64,000 nucleotides of DNA from Azophilus sp965220425 (GCA_965220425.1 OZ244830.1:2976001-3040000), one strand, 5' to 3'. Shown: positions 24,981-34,678, numbered from the stretch's first letter. The notes: a model not told the origin generated them from the letters alone. Made by a program: numbers and translations.

Positions 24981-25231
24981 CTTCAAATGCTTATTCCACG
25001 AAAGACCAATCCGTGCGCTTGTCGTCCGGCTTGGCTGCTGCCCGATTGCCGCGGGAGACGCAGGCGGGGTTGTGCCTGTAGCCGACAAATTCGGCTCAAT
25101 TCGGCTCCAGCCCTTGCGCCGGGACAGGTCGGCCATTATTGTCGCATCCCGATTTGTGGGGCGATGTCCTGCCGGCACACGGGCTCGCCCGATCGATCCA
25201 CTTCCAACGTCGATTTACGTCAGGAGACTCG

Positions 25232-25693
25232 GTGGGAACGGAGACAGCCTTTGATGCGGCCACGGGCAGTCAGGACCTCTGGCCGTTGCTGATCTACTCG
25301 GTGCTCGTGGCCGGCGTTCTGGGAATCGTTTTCGTGGGTTCCTGGCTGCTCGGTTCCCGTACGCTGCACAGGAAGGCCACCGACATGCCCTTTGAATCCG
25401 GCATCGTTCCGGTGGGCGAAGCGGAACAGACCCGGCTCTCGGTCGAGTTCTATCTTATCGCCATGTTCTTCGTGATCTTCGATCTGGAAACCATCTTTAT
25501 CTTCGCCTGGGCGGTCGCGTTCTTCGAACTGGGCTGGCGGGGCTATTTCGGCGCCGGCATCTTTATCGTGATCCTGCTCATTGCGCTGGTCTACGAATTG
25601 CGCACCGGCGCTCTCGACTGGGGCATAAAACAGCGTCTTTTGCGCCGCGGCTACGCAACCGGGGCGGCCGCCGGTACCCGGGGTAGCGCCTGA
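25232..25693 (+). CDS. nuoA: NADH-quinone oxidoreductase subunit A
   Basis: GTG 25232 with AGGAG seven bases before it; 153 residues. Three membrane helices: PLLIYSVLVAGVLGIVFVGS, LSVEFYLIAMFFVIFDLETI, GIFIVILLIALVYELR. The loop PFESGIVPVGEAEQTR and the helix motif FYLIAMFFVIFDLETIF are the NuoA signatures at the quinone-chamber side of complex I. First gene of a 13-gene operon; the next ATG follows the stop without a gap. The C-terminal tail is Ala/Gly/Arg-rich and longer than in most NuoA. Confidence 0.95.
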   Translation: MGTETAFDAATGSQDLWPLLIYSVLVAGVLGIVFVGSWLLGSRTLHRKATDMPFESGIVPVGEAEQTRLSVEFYLIAMFFVIFDLETIFIFAWAVAFFELGWRGYFGAGIFIVILLIALVYELRTGALDWGIKQRLLRRGYATGAAAGTRGSA

Positions 25694-26380
25694 ATGCAGT
25701 GGCGACTGGTGAAGACCGTGCCGGGGGCGCCCATGACCGGGCCCGACCGGGTCTACGAGGAGCAGACGGCCAAGGGCTTTCTCACCGCCAAGCTCGATGA
25801 CCTGGTCGCCTGGGGGCGGGCCAACTCGCTCTGGCCATTCAACTTCGGGCTGTCGTGCTGCTACGTGGAGATGGCCACGGCGCTCACGTCACGGCACGAC
25901 ATCGCCCGATTCGGCGCCGAAGTGATTCGGGCGACGCCCCGTCAGGCGGACCTGATCGTCATCTCCGGCACCGTGTTCCGCAAGATGGCCCCGGTGCTGC
26001 AGCACCTCTACGACCAGCTTCTGGAACCCAAGTGGGTGATCTCGATGGGCTCCTGCGCCAACTCCGGCGGGATGTTCGACATCTACAGCGTCGTGCAGGG
26101 CGTCGACAAGTTCCTGCCGGTGGATGTCTACGTACCGGGCTGTCCGCCGCGTCCCGAAGCCTTCATGCAGGGGCTGACGCTCTTGCAGGAAGCGGTGAAG
26201 AGCCGTCCGCGGTCCTATAGCTGGCTGGTCGGCGATGACGGATCGGTCGGCAAGTACCAGCCCAGTCAGCGCGACGCCTTGACGCCGGAGCGGATGCGCG
26301 CCACGTCGCTCGAGGAGCCCACCGGCGTCGGCGACGCGCCCCTTTCCAAGGACCTGCTCGGCAAAGCTCGAAAACAATGA
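25694..26380 (+). CDS. nuoB: NADH-quinone oxidoreductase subunit B
   Basis: 228 residues; contributes three of the ligands and the housing of cluster N2, the last iron-sulfur centre before quinone. Ligand motifs: FGLSCCYVEMA (paired Cys), MGSCANSGGMFD and VPGCPPRPEAFMQG. A C-terminal tail of about 35 residues beyond the core (PERMRATSLEEPTGVGDAPL) is unusual but free of obvious motifs. Its stop overlaps the ATG of nuoCD by 4 bp. Confidence 0.95.
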   Translation: MQWRLVKTVPGAPMTGPDRVYEEQTAKGFLTAKLDDLVAWGRANSLWPFNFGLSCCYVEMATALTSRHDIARFGAEVIRATPRQADLIVISGTVFRKMAPVLQHLYDQLLEPKWVISMGSCANSGGMFDIYSVVQGVDKFLPVDVYVPGCPPRPEAFMQGLTLLQEAVKSRPRSYSWLVGDDGSVGKYQPSQRDALTPERMRATSLEEPTGVGDAPLSKDLLGKARKQ

Positions 26381-28152
26381 CGGCGGAAGTTGCACATCCC
26401 GCTGCGGATTTCCGCGGGCAGGCTCCGGTTGGCGGACCGGTGAGCGGATTGCCGGGGCGGCTCGGCCCGGAAATCCGTTACCAGGAGACGGTGGACGGCA
26501 TCCCCAATGTCTGGGTGCCGAGGGAGCGCCTGCTTGACGTCATGACACGGCTCAAGGGCGACTACCCCATGCTCTTCGATCTGTCGGTGATCGATGAGCG
26601 CGTGCGAACGCACCGCGAGGGGCAGCCGGATTCCGGCTTCACGGTTTTCTATCACCTGATCTCGCTCGAGAAGAACGAAGACCTGCGCATCAAGGTCGCG
26701 CTGCCCGAGGATGACGCCAGGACGCCGACCGTTACGGGGCTCTGGCCCGCCGCCAACTGGTACGAGCGGGAAGGCTTCGACCTGTTCGGGGTCGACTTCG
26801 AGGGCCACCCCAACCTTTACCGGATACTGACGCCGCCGTTGTGGGAAGGGCATCCGCTGCGCAAGGATCATCCGGCGCGGGCAACGGAAATGGACCCGTT
26901 CCGGATGTCGGAGGAAATCCTCGACGAGCAGCAGGAGAGCCTGCGCTTCGTGCCCGAGGAATGGGGCATGACCAGGTCCGCCAAGCATACGGACTTCATG
27001 TTCCTGAACCTGGGTCCCAACCACCCGAGCGTGCACGGCGTCTTCCGCATCGCCCTGCAGCTCGACGGCGAAGTCATCGTCGATGCCGTACCGGACATCG
27101 GCTACCACCACCGCGGCGCCGAGAAGATGGGCGAGCGCCAGACCTGGCATACCTACATTCCCTATACCGACCGGGTGGATTACCTGGGCGGCGTGATGAA
27201 CAACCTGCCCTATGTCATGGCCGTGGAGAAGATGGCCGGTATCGAGGTGCCGGACCGGGCCAAGGTCATCCGCATCATGGTCTCGGAACTGTTCCGCATC
27301 TCCAGCCACCTGGTGTTCTTCGGCACCTTTGCCCAGGACGTCGGCCAGATGTCGCCGGTCTTGTACATGTTTGTGGACCGGGAACGGCTGTTCAGCATCG
27401 TCGAGGCCATCACCGGCGGGCGCATGCACCCGGCCTGGTTCCGTATCGGCGGCGTGACCGAGGACCTGCCCGACGGCTGGGACACGATGATTCGGGACTT
27501 TCTGGACTACATGCCGGCGCGTCTCGATCACTACGACCGGATGACCACGAACAACAATATCCTGAAGCGGCGCACGGTTGCCGTGGGCCGGTACAACACC
27601 GCGGAAGCGGTGGAGTGGGGCATTACCGGGCCGGGCCTGCGCGCCACGGGTTCTGACTGGGACCTGCGCAAGAAACGCCCGTACGGCGGTTACGACCAGT
27701 TTGACTTCGAAGTGCCCACAGCGGTGAACGGCGACAGCTACGACCGCTGCGTGGTACGCGTGGAGGAAATCCGGCAGAGCCTGCGCATCGTCCGCCAGTG
27801 CCTGGAGAACATGCCGCCGGGCCCGCACAAGGCAGACCATCCCCAGGCCACGCCGCCGCCGCGGCAGCAGACGATGGAACATATCGAGACGCTCATTCAG
27901 CACTTCCTGAACGTCAGTTGGGGGCCGGTGATTCCGCCTTCCGAGTGCTGCGTCAACATCGAGGCGACCAAGGGCTGGAACTCCTACTACCTGATCTCGG
28001 ACGGCGGCACCACCTCGTACCGCACGCGCATACGCACGCCGTCGTTCCCGCACCTGCAGATGATTCCCCTGATCTCCAGGGGATTCATGGTCGCCGACCT
28101 GATCGCCATCGTCGCGAGCATCGATTTCGTCATGGCGGACGTGGACCGATGA
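26377..28152 (+). CDS. nuoCD: NADH-quinone oxidoreductase fused subunit C/D
   Basis: 591 residues. Residues about 30-185 are the NuoC (30-kDa) domain: VIDERVRTHREGQPDSGF, NWYEREGFDLFGVDFEGHPN, LRKDHPARATEMDPF. Residues about 200-591 are NuoD (49-kDa): FLNLGPNHPSVHGVFRIALQ, DIGYHHRGAEKMGERQTWHT, LSPEC-type ligands replaced as usual, and PSFPHLQMIPLISRGFMVAD. NuoD forms the quinone site with NuoB. C-D fusion is known from enterobacteria and some other Gammaproteobacteria. Both junctions overlap neighbours by 4 bp. Confidence 0.95.
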   Translation: MTAEVAHPAADFRGQAPVGGPVSGLPGRLGPEIRYQETVDGIPNVWVPRERLLDVMTRLKGDYPMLFDLSVIDERVRTHREGQPDSGFTVFYHLISLEKNEDLRIKVALPEDDARTPTVTGLWPAANWYEREGFDLFGVDFEGHPNLYRILTPPLWEGHPLRKDHPARATEMDPFRMSEEILDEQQESLRFVPEEWGMTRSAKHTDFMFLNLGPNHPSVHGVFRIALQLDGEVIVDAVPDIGYHHRGAEKMGERQTWHTYIPYTDRVDYLGGVMNNLPYVMAVEKMAGIEVPDRAKVIRIMVSELFRISSHLVFFGTFAQDVGQMSPVLYMFVDRERLFSIVEAITGGRMHPAWFRIGGVTEDLPDGWDTMIRDFLDYMPARLDHYDRMTTNNNILKRRTVAVGRYNTAEAVEWGITGPGLRATGSDWDLRKKRPYGGYDQFDFEVPTAVNGDSYDRCVVRVEEIRQSLRIVRQCLENMPPGPHKADHPQATPPPRQQTMEHIETLIQHFLNVSWGPVIPPSECCVNIEATKGWNSYYLISDGGTTSYRTRIRTPSFPHLQMIPLISRGFMVADLIAIVASIDFVMADVDR

Positions 28153-28640
28153 GCGAGGCGCAACTCGTCTCCGCACTGAGCGCCGAAGAAGTGGAAGCCA
28201 TCGAGGCGGAAATCGCGCACCTGCCGGACCGGGAGTCCGCGGCTATCGATGCGCTGCTCATCGTGCAGGAAAAGCGCGGCTGGATCTCCGATGAGAGCCT
28301 AGCCGCCATCGCCGGGCTGCTCCGCATGTCGACCGCGGACCTCGACAGCATCGCCACCTTCTATAACCTGATCTACCGGCGGCCGGTCGGTCGGCACGTG
28401 GTCATGGTCTGCGACAGCGTGAGCTGCTACGTGATGGGTTGCGACCGCCTGCGCGCGGCCGTCGAGGACAGGCTCGGCATAAAACCCGGGCAGACCACCG
28501 GGGACGGCCGCTTCACGCTGCTGCCCATCGTCTGCCTCGGCGCCTGCGACCGGGCGCCCGCCATGCAGATCGACCGGGAACTGTTCGGGCCGGTCGATGC
28601 CGGCGATCTCGACGGGATCTTCGAAGGGTTAGACCAATGA
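28149..28640 (+). CDS. nuoE: NADH-quinone oxidoreductase subunit E
   Basis: 163 residues from ATG 28149, overlapping nuoCD. Thioredoxin-like [2Fe-2S] protein of the NADH-oxidising arm. Ligands: VMVCDSVSCYVMGC (first pair) and LPIVCLGACDRAPAMQID (second pair). The N-terminal helical bundle DALLIVQEKRGWISDESLAA and LDSIATFYNLIYRRPVGRH are typical. Its cluster N1a is thought to be a side branch next to FMN. Overlaps nuoF by 4 bp. Confidence 0.95.
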   Translation: MSEAQLVSALSAEEVEAIEAEIAHLPDRESAAIDALLIVQEKRGWISDESLAAIAGLLRMSTADLDSIATFYNLIYRRPVGRHVVMVCDSVSCYVMGCDRLRAAVEDRLGIKPGQTTGDGRFTLLPIVCLGACDRAPAMQIDRELFGPVDAGDLDGIFEGLDQ

Positions 28641-29947
28641 TCGATCTGTCCACCAGGCCGTTGACCGGGCGCATCCTCGACGCCGAGGCGGCGGGGAACC
28701 CCGTAGTCGACCTCGCCGCATACGAAGCGGCGGGCGGCTATGAGGCCGCCAGGCAGGCCGTCACGCAAATGACCCCGTCAGAGATCTGCGCAACGGTCAA
28801 AGATGCGAATTTGCGTGGACGCGGCGGCGCCGGGTTCCCCACCGGGGTGAAGTGGGGATTCGTGCCGATGGACGGAGCCGCGGCCTCGGGGCACAAGTAC
28901 CTGGTATGCAACGCCGACGAGATGGAACCGGGCGCCTTCAAGGACCGCTACCTGATGGAGAAGGACCCGCACATGCTCATCGAGGGCATGATCGTTGCCG
29001 CCTGGGCCATTCAGGCGGACCGGGCTTACGTCTTCCTGCGCGGCGAATATCACGAACCCTACCGGCAACTGCAGGGCGCGATTGCCGAGGCGCGTGCCGG
29101 GGGCTACCTGGGGAAAGGCATTTTCGGAACCGGATATGAGCTGGAACTGGCGGTGCACCGCTCCGGCGGGCGCTACATCTGCGGGGAGGAAACGGCGCTG
29201 TTGAACGCGCTGGAAGGCAAGCGGGCGCAACCCCGCACAAAACCCCCGTTTCCACCGGCGAGCGGCGCCTGGGGACGGCCGACCATCGTCAACAATGTGG
29301 AAACGCTGTGCAACGTTCCGGCCATCGTCACCAACGGCGCCGACTGGTTCCAGGATCTGGGCTTGCGCGAGGACGCGGGCACCAAGGTGTTCGGCGTTTC
29401 CGGCCGCGTGAACAACCCGGGCCTGTGGGAACTGCCCATGGGCACGCCGATTCGCGAGATCATCTACGAGCACGCCGGCGGCATGCAGAACGGCTACAAG
29501 CTGCGCGGCATTCTGCCGGGTGGTGCGTCCACCGAGTTTCTGGTGGAAGAGCACTTCGACCTGCCCATGGAATACGCCACCATCCAGGCCGCCGGTTCGC
29601 GCATGGGCACGGGCACCATGATCCTCATGGACGATTCGATCTGCCCCGTGGACATGTCGCGCAACCTGCAGCACTTCTTCGCCCAGGAGTCCTGCGGCTT
29701 CTGCACGCCGTGCCGGGAAGGGCTGCCCTGGGTGGAACAGTTGCTGCTCGACCTCGAGGAAGGGCGCGGCCAGCCCGGCGACCTGGACGTGCTCGACCGG
29801 AATGCCGCCTTCATCGGCATGCCGGGCAACACTTTCTGCCTGCATGCCACGGGCGCCATCGAGCCCCTGATGAGCGCGCTGAAGTATTTCCGGGACGATT
29901 TCGAAGCCCACATCGCCCGCGGGCGATGCCCGTACAGGGGGGCTTGA
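28637..29947 (+). CDS. nuoF: NADH-quinone oxidoreductase subunit F
   Basis: 436 residues, ATG 28637. Binds NADH and FMN and cluster N3. Visible motifs: LRGRGGAGFPTGVKWGF (nucleotide/FMN loop), CNADEMEPGAFKDRYLME, GRYICGEETALLNALEGKR, and the 4Fe-4S set ESCGFCTPCREGLPW with a further Cys in MPGNTFCLHATGAIEPL. All required cysteines are present. Two bases separate it from nuoG. Confidence 0.95.
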   Translation: MIDLSTRPLTGRILDAEAAGNPVVDLAAYEAAGGYEAARQAVTQMTPSEICATVKDANLRGRGGAGFPTGVKWGFVPMDGAAASGHKYLVCNADEMEPGAFKDRYLMEKDPHMLIEGMIVAAWAIQADRAYVFLRGEYHEPYRQLQGAIAEARAGGYLGKGIFGTGYELELAVHRSGGRYICGEETALLNALEGKRAQPRTKPPFPPASGAWGRPTIVNNVETLCNVPAIVTNGADWFQDLGLREDAGTKVFGVSGRVNNPGLWELPMGTPIREIIYEHAGGMQNGYKLRGILPGGASTEFLVEEHFDLPMEYATIQAAGSRMGTGTMILMDDSICPVDMSRNLQHFFAQESCGFCTPCREGLPWVEQLLLDLEEGRGQPGDLDVLDRNAAFIGMPGNTFCLHATGAIEPLMSALKYFRDDFEAHIARGRCPYRGA

Positions 29948-29949
29948 GG

Positions 29950-32685
29950 ATGCCGATTATCGAGGTGGACGGCCGGACCTTCGAAGTCGGGCAGGGCCAG
30001 AACCTGCTGCACGCCTGCCTGTCGCACAAGCTGGACCTGCCGTACTTCTGCTGGCATCCGGCCATGGGTTCCGTCGGCGCCTGTCGGCAGTGCGCGGTGG
30101 TTCAGTACCGCGACGAGAACGACCGACGGGGCCGCCTGGTGATGGCCTGCATGACGCCCGTCACCGACGGCGCGCGCCTGTCGATCGAAGCGGCCCAGGC
30201 GAAGGAGTTCCGCGCCGCGGTCATCGAATGGCTGATGGAGAACCATCCCCACGACTGCCCGGTCTGCGAGGAGGGGGGCGAGTGCCACCTGCAGGACATG
30301 ACCGTCATGACCGGGCACACGAGCCGCCGCTACCGGGGCGCGAAACGCACGTTCCGCAACCAGTATCTCGGGCCTTTCATCGGACACGAGATGAACCGCT
30401 GCATCACCTGCTTCCGCTGCGTGCGCTACTACCAGGACTATGCGGGCGGCGGCGACCTGCAGGCCTTCGGGTCCCGCGACCGCATGTTCTTCGGCCGCGC
30501 CGAAGACGGCGTGCTCGAAAACGAATTCTCGGGCAACCTGGTCGAGGTGTGCCCGACCGGGGTATTCACCGACAAGCCCTTCAGCCAGACCTATACGCGC
30601 AAGTGGGACCTGCAATCGGCGCCGTCCATCTGTGCGGGTTGCGCGGTGGGTTGCAACACGATGCCCGGGGAGCGCTACGGCGTTCTCAAGCGGGTGCACA
30701 ACCGCTATCACCCGGAGTTGAACGGTTACTTTCTCTGCGACCGCGGGCGCTTCGGCAGCGGCTACGTCAATGCCTCGGAACGCCTGTGCCGCGCCGGCGC
30801 GAGAGCCGCGGACGGCGTGTTCGAGGCGTTGCCGGCCGATGCGGCCGGCGAGCGGCTGGCGGAAATACTGAGCGGCGGCGGTGTCGTCGGTATCGGTTCG
30901 CCGCGCGCGTCGCTCGAAAACAACCAGGCCCTGAAGCGCCTCGTCGGCGACGAGAATTTTGCGGTCGGCGTCTCCTCGGCCCAGGCTGAACTCGATGAGT
31001 CGATACTGTCCGTTCACAAGGCCGGCGGCGCGCGCATCGCATCGATCGCGGATGTGGAAGCGGCCGATGCAGTTCTGGTCCTCGGCGAGGACGTTCTCAA
31101 TACCGCGCCCCGGGTCGCCCTGGCGCTGCGGCAGACCGTGCGCAATCTTGCCGTGGAAATGGCGGCCGCGGCCGGGATTCCCGCCTGGCAGGACGCCGGT
31201 GTGCGCGGCCACGCCCAGCACGCAAGAAATCCGTTGCTGATCGCAAGCCCGGCGCCGACCCGAATCGACGATATCGCCGCTGCAACCTGGCACGCGACGC
31301 CGGAGTCCATCGCCGCGGCCGGCTTTGCCATCGCCCATGGTATCGACGACGACTATGCCCGCGCTGACGCGGGTGGGCCGGCATTCGATGCGCAATTCGT
31401 GGAGCGCGCGCTGGCCGCGCTCGGTAACGCCGACAGGCCGCTGATCGTTTCCGGCGCAGGAAGCGCATCGCCCGCACTGCTCGAAGCAGCGGCAAATATC
31501 GCTTGGGCGCTGACGGGCCGGGGCAAGGATTGCGCCCTGCTGCTCGCGGGCGCCGAAGCCAACAGCATGGGCGTAACGCTCCTGGGTGGCGGTATTTCCC
31601 TTAAGACGGCCCTGGACCGGCTTACCCGTGGCGAGGCGCAAAGCGTCGTCGTGCTGGAGAACGACCTGTTCCGCCGCACCGATGGCGAGTCGGTTGCCGG
31701 AGCCTTGGCCAGGGCGGAGCACGTCGTCGTTCTCGATGTGCTGGAAACGCCCACGGCCGAACTGGCTTCCCTGGCATTGCCGGCAGCCAGCTTCACGGAG
31801 AGTACGGGTACGCTGGTCAACTACGAGGGACGCGCGCAGCGTTTCTACCAGGTATTCGAACCCCAAGATCCGATCCGACCGGCGTGGCGTTGGCTGGCCG
31901 ATGCGGCCATCGTCGCGGGGCGCAACGATCTTCGCTGGCGGCATGTCGACGAAGTCACCCGGGCTTGCGCGGAACTGCCGGGCCTGGCAGGTAGCGCCGC
32001 GGTGACGCCGCCGGCGGGTTATCGCACCACCGCCGGCATGCGCATCCCCCGCATGACCCACCGGGCGAGCGGCCGCACGGCCATGGACGCGCATCTCGGC
32101 GTGCATGAGCCGAAACCCACCGTGGATGAAGAAACGCCCTTTTCCTATTCCATGGAGGGCCTGAATTCCGGCCAGCCGGGAGACCTCCTGCCCTACGTCT
32201 GGTCGCCCGGCTGGAATTCAAACCAATCCGTATTCAAGTTTCAGCAGGAGGTGGCCGGACCGCTCGGGGCAGGCGAGGTGGGGGTGCATCTCATCGAGCA
32301 GGCTGAGCCCTCGAGTCTGTCCGCACGGTTTCGCCGGGCGCCGCAGCCGTTCCCGGCCGGCGACGGGCTGCGCCTGTTGCCGCTGCACCGGGTATTCGGT
32401 TCCGACGAGCTGAGTGGCTATTCGCCGCCGATCGAAGAGCGTGGCACCGGGCCCGAGGTATTCGTGCACCCCGAAGATGCGCACGCGCTCTCCATCGAGA
32501 ACGGGAAGGGGGCTCTGTGCGCGCCCATCGGCTCCTTTGCGGTTCGCCTGGATGCCGGCATTCCTAGGGGTTGCGCAGGGATCGTGGTGGGGCTGAGGAA
32601 CTCCGCTTCCGTGTTGCCTGCGTTTGGCAGCCTTACCCCGGACCCGGATTTCGTAGCCAAGCCGGAGTTGATTGCGCGTGGGTAG
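29950..32685 (+). CDS. nuoG: NADH-quinone oxidoreductase subunit G
   Basis: 911 residues, the largest soluble subunit. N-terminal [2Fe-2S] ferredoxin domain (YFCWHPAMGSVGACRQCAVV), His/Cys cluster HDCPVCEEGGECHLQD, 4Fe-4S motif CITCFRCVRYYQDYAG and CPTGVFTDKPF. The extra N7-type motif CAGCAVGCNTMPGERYG (CxxCxxxC) follows. The rest is molybdopterin-oxidoreductase-like but without cofactor, as in other NuoG. The C-terminal third is more variable. The end overlaps nuoH by 8 bp. Confidence 0.95.
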   Translation: MPIIEVDGRTFEVGQGQNLLHACLSHKLDLPYFCWHPAMGSVGACRQCAVVQYRDENDRRGRLVMACMTPVTDGARLSIEAAQAKEFRAAVIEWLMENHPHDCPVCEEGGECHLQDMTVMTGHTSRRYRGAKRTFRNQYLGPFIGHEMNRCITCFRCVRYYQDYAGGGDLQAFGSRDRMFFGRAEDGVLENEFSGNLVEVCPTGVFTDKPFSQTYTRKWDLQSAPSICAGCAVGCNTMPGERYGVLKRVHNRYHPELNGYFLCDRGRFGSGYVNASERLCRAGARAADGVFEALPADAAGERLAEILSGGGVVGIGSPRASLENNQALKRLVGDENFAVGVSSAQAELDESILSVHKAGGARIASIADVEAADAVLVLGEDVLNTAPRVALALRQTVRNLAVEMAAAAGIPAWQDAGVRGHAQHARNPLLIASPAPTRIDDIAAATWHATPESIAAAGFAIAHGIDDDYARADAGGPAFDAQFVERALAALGNADRPLIVSGAGSASPALLEAAANIAWALTGRGKDCALLLAGAEANSMGVTLLGGGISLKTALDRLTRGEAQSVVVLENDLFRRTDGESVAGALARAEHVVVLDVLETPTAELASLALPAASFTESTGTLVNYEGRAQRFYQVFEPQDPIRPAWRWLADAAIVAGRNDLRWRHVDEVTRACAELPGLAGSAAVTPPAGYRTTAGMRIPRMTHRASGRTAMDAHLGVHEPKPTVDEETPFSYSMEGLNSGQPGDLLPYVWSPGWNSNQSVFKFQQEVAGPLGAGEVGVHLIEQAEPSSLSARFRRAPQPFPAGDGLRLLPLHRVFGSDELSGYSPPIEERGTGPEVFVHPEDAHALSIENGKGALCAPIGSFAVRLDAGIPRGCAGIVVGLRNSASVLPAFGSLTPDPDFVAKPELIARG

Positions 32686-33640
32686 CATCGACTGGGGTTA
32701 CATCATGATCCTGCCGGTGCTTGGCGGCGCCCTGGTGTCGGCGGGGTTGCTGGTCTGGTGGGAGCGCCGCCTGCTCGGTTTCTGGCAGGACCGCCTCGGC
32801 CCGAACCGGGTGGGCCCGTTCGGCATCCTGCAGATCGTCGCCGATGTGGTGAAGCTCTTCACCAAGGACGACTGGATACCGCCCTTCGCCGATCGGGTGC
32901 TGTTCCTGCTGGCCCCGGCCATCATCGCCGGCGCCATGCTGATGGGTTTCGTGGTGGTGCCGTTCGGGGCGGAACTCGCGGTCATCGACCTGAATATCGG
33001 CATTCTCTTCTTCCTGGCCATGACATCGCTCTCCGTGTACGGCGTGCTGCTCTGCGGGCTGGCCAGCAATAACAAGTATTCGCTGCTCGGGGGCCTGCGC
33101 AGCGGCGCGCAGATGGTCACCTACGAGGTCTTCATGGGCCTGTCGCTGATGGGTGTGGTATTGCACACCGGCTCGTTCAGCCTGGTCGAAATCGTGCATG
33201 CCCAGGAGGAGATGTGGTTCGCGGCGCCGCAAATCCTGGGCTTCATCGTGTTTTTCATCGCGGGACTCGCCGAGACCCACCGCCTGCCTTTCGATCTCCC
33301 CGAAGCGGAGCACGAACTGGCCGCGGGTTTCCATACGGAGTACTCGGCCATGAAGTTCGGCCTCATCATGGTCGGCGAATACCTGGGCGTGATCCTCTCC
33401 TCGGCGATGATCGTCACGCTCTTCTTCGGCGGCTGGCTGGGGCCCGCGTTCCTGCCCCCGATCGCCTGGTTTTCCATCAAGACGGCGTTCTTCGTCTGCG
33501 GGTTCGTGCTGCTGCGCGCGGCCATCCCGCGGCCCCGTTACGATCAGTTGATGTCCCTGGGGTGGAAAGTGCTGCTGCCGCTCACGCTCGTGAACCTGAT
33601 GGCCACGGGCGCCGTGGTCCTGTTGCGGGAGGGGGCGTAA
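32678..33640 (+). CDS. nuoH: NADH-quinone oxidoreductase subunit H
   Basis: GTG 32678 is chosen because GGAG lies 10 bases upstream; TTG 32672 and ATG 32705 are alternatives. About 320 residues with eight membrane helices. Conserved matrix-loop sequence WWERRLLGFWQDRLGPNRVG and GLAETHRLPFDLPEAEHELA, with its charged Glu pair, plus EYSAMKFGLIMVGEYLG, identify the heel subunit that links the quinone site to the proton-pumping arm. Confidence 0.95.
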   Translation: MGSIDWGYIMILPVLGGALVSAGLLVWWERRLLGFWQDRLGPNRVGPFGILQIVADVVKLFTKDDWIPPFADRVLFLLAPAIIAGAMLMGFVVVPFGAELAVIDLNIGILFFLAMTSLSVYGVLLCGLASNNKYSLLGGLRSGAQMVTYEVFMGLSLMGVVLHTGSFSLVEIVHAQEEMWFAAPQILGFIVFFIAGLAETHRLPFDLPEAEHELAAGFHTEYSAMKFGLIMVGEYLGVILSSAMIVTLFFGGWLGPAFLPPIAWFSIKTAFFVCGFVLLRAAIPRPRYDQLMSLGWKVLLPLTLVNLMATGAVVLLREGA

Positions 33641-33644
33641 TCTC

Positions 33645-34160
33645 TTGCTGAGCCATATCAGAACGCTCTGGGAGGTCCTCAAGCACACGTTCTCGCGCAA
33701 CGAGACGGTGCAGTATCCGGAAGAGATGCCCTACCTCGCGCCGCGTTACCGGGGGCGCATCGTCCTGACCCGGGATCCGGACGGGGAAGAGCGCTGCGTG
33801 GCGTGCAACCTCTGCGCGGTGGCCTGTCCCGTGGACTGCATCGCGCTGCAGAAGACGCAGGGCGATGACGGCCGCTGGTACCCGGAATTCTTCCGCATCA
33901 ACTTCTCCCGCTGCATCATGTGCGGCATGTGCGAGGAGGCCTGCCCGACCTACGCGATTCAGTTGACCCCGGATTTCGAACTCTGCGAGTTCAACCGCGA
34001 CAACATGGTCTACGAGAAGGAACACCTGCTGATCGACGGCGTCGGCAAGTACCCGGACTATTCGTTCTGGCAGGTGGCGGGCAAGACCATCGCCGGCAAG
34101 GACAAGGGCGAGGCCATGAGCGAGAAGCCGCCCGTGGATGTGCGGGACCTGCTGCCGTGA
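33645..34160 (+). CDS. nuoI: NADH-quinone oxidoreductase subunit I
   Basis: 171 residues from a TTG start at 33645, four bases after nuoH. Carries two 4Fe-4S clusters (N6a, N6b): CVACNLCAVACPVDCIALQK and CIMCGMCEEACPTYAIQLTP, both with the full C-x2-C-x2-C-x3-CP spacing. The amphipathic N-terminal helix (LRTLWEVLKHTF-like) anchors it on the membrane arm. Its stop overlaps the GTG of nuoJ. Confidence 0.95.
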   Translation: MLSHIRTLWEVLKHTFSRNETVQYPEEMPYLAPRYRGRIVLTRDPDGEERCVACNLCAVACPVDCIALQKTQGDDGRWYPEFFRINFSRCIMCGMCEEACPTYAIQLTPDFELCEFNRDNMVYEKEHLLIDGVGKYPDYSFWQVAGKTIAGKDKGEAMSEKPPVDVRDLLP

Positions 34161-34678
34161 GCGTCGAGATCCTGCTGTTCTACGGGGCCGCATTCGTCGC
34201 CGTGGCCGCGACCATGCTGACCGTCACCCGCACCTCCGCCTCCCACGCGCTGATCTACCTCATCGTCTCGCTGCTTGCCGTTGCGGTGATCTTCTTCCTG
34301 CTCGGCGCGCCCTTCGCCGCCGCCCTGGAAGTGGTGATCTATGCGGGTGCGATCATGGTGTTCTTCCTGTTCGTGGTGATGATGCTGAACCTGGGGCCAA
34401 ACACCCGGCAACAGGAACGGCGCTGGCTGGAGCCGCGCAACTGGATCGGTCCGGGCGTGCTGACCGGCCTGCTGTTACTGGAGATGATCTATCTCATCGC
34501 CGGGTCCGCCGTGACCACTCCGGGGGTCGCCGTCTCGCCCAAAGCGGTGGGTATCGAGCTGTTCGGGCCCTATCTGCTGGCCGTGGAACTGGCCTCCATC
34601 CTCCTGCTCGCCGGGCTCGTCGGCGCCTACCACCTTGGACGCCGCTACATGCGCGCCCGGCGGGAGGAAGTCGAATGA
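34157..34678 (+). CDS. nuoJ: NADH-quinone oxidoreductase subunit J
   Basis: 173 residues from GTG 34157. Five membrane helices, for example LLFYGAAFVAVAATMLTV, HALIYLIVSLLAVAVIFFLL, and ALEVVIYAGAIMVFFLFVVM. That last helix is the pi-bulge helix conserved in NuoJ/ND6 and important for coupling. It overlaps nuoK by 4 bp. Confidence 0.95.
   Translation: MSVEILLFYGAAFVAVAATMLTVTRTSASHALIYLIVSLLAVAVIFFLLGAPFAAALEVVIYAGAIMVFFLFVVMMLNLGPNTRQQERRWLEPRNWIGPGVLTGLLLLEMIYLIAGSAVTTPGVAVSPKAVGIELFGPYLLAVELASILLLAGLVGAYHLGRRYMRARREEVE

Noticed and set aside
24168..24988. 8-bp target-site duplication around the IS6 element
   Set aside because: The flanks CACGCAGA and CTTCAAAT do not match.
24981..25231. 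Possible tRNA or secG region upstream of nuoA, as in many Gammaproteobacteria
   Set aside because: I looked for the T-loop GTTCRAnTC and an acceptor stem and found neither; no SecG-like membrane frame exists.
26266..28176. 636-codon open frame on the minus strand
   Set aside because: Antisense to nuoB and nuoCD; no start signal and no recognisable domain.
29494..32106. 870-codon open frame on the minus strand
   Set aside because: It lies antisense to nuoF and nuoG, whose iron-sulfur motifs are unmistakable. Long antisense frames are common in GC-rich genes.
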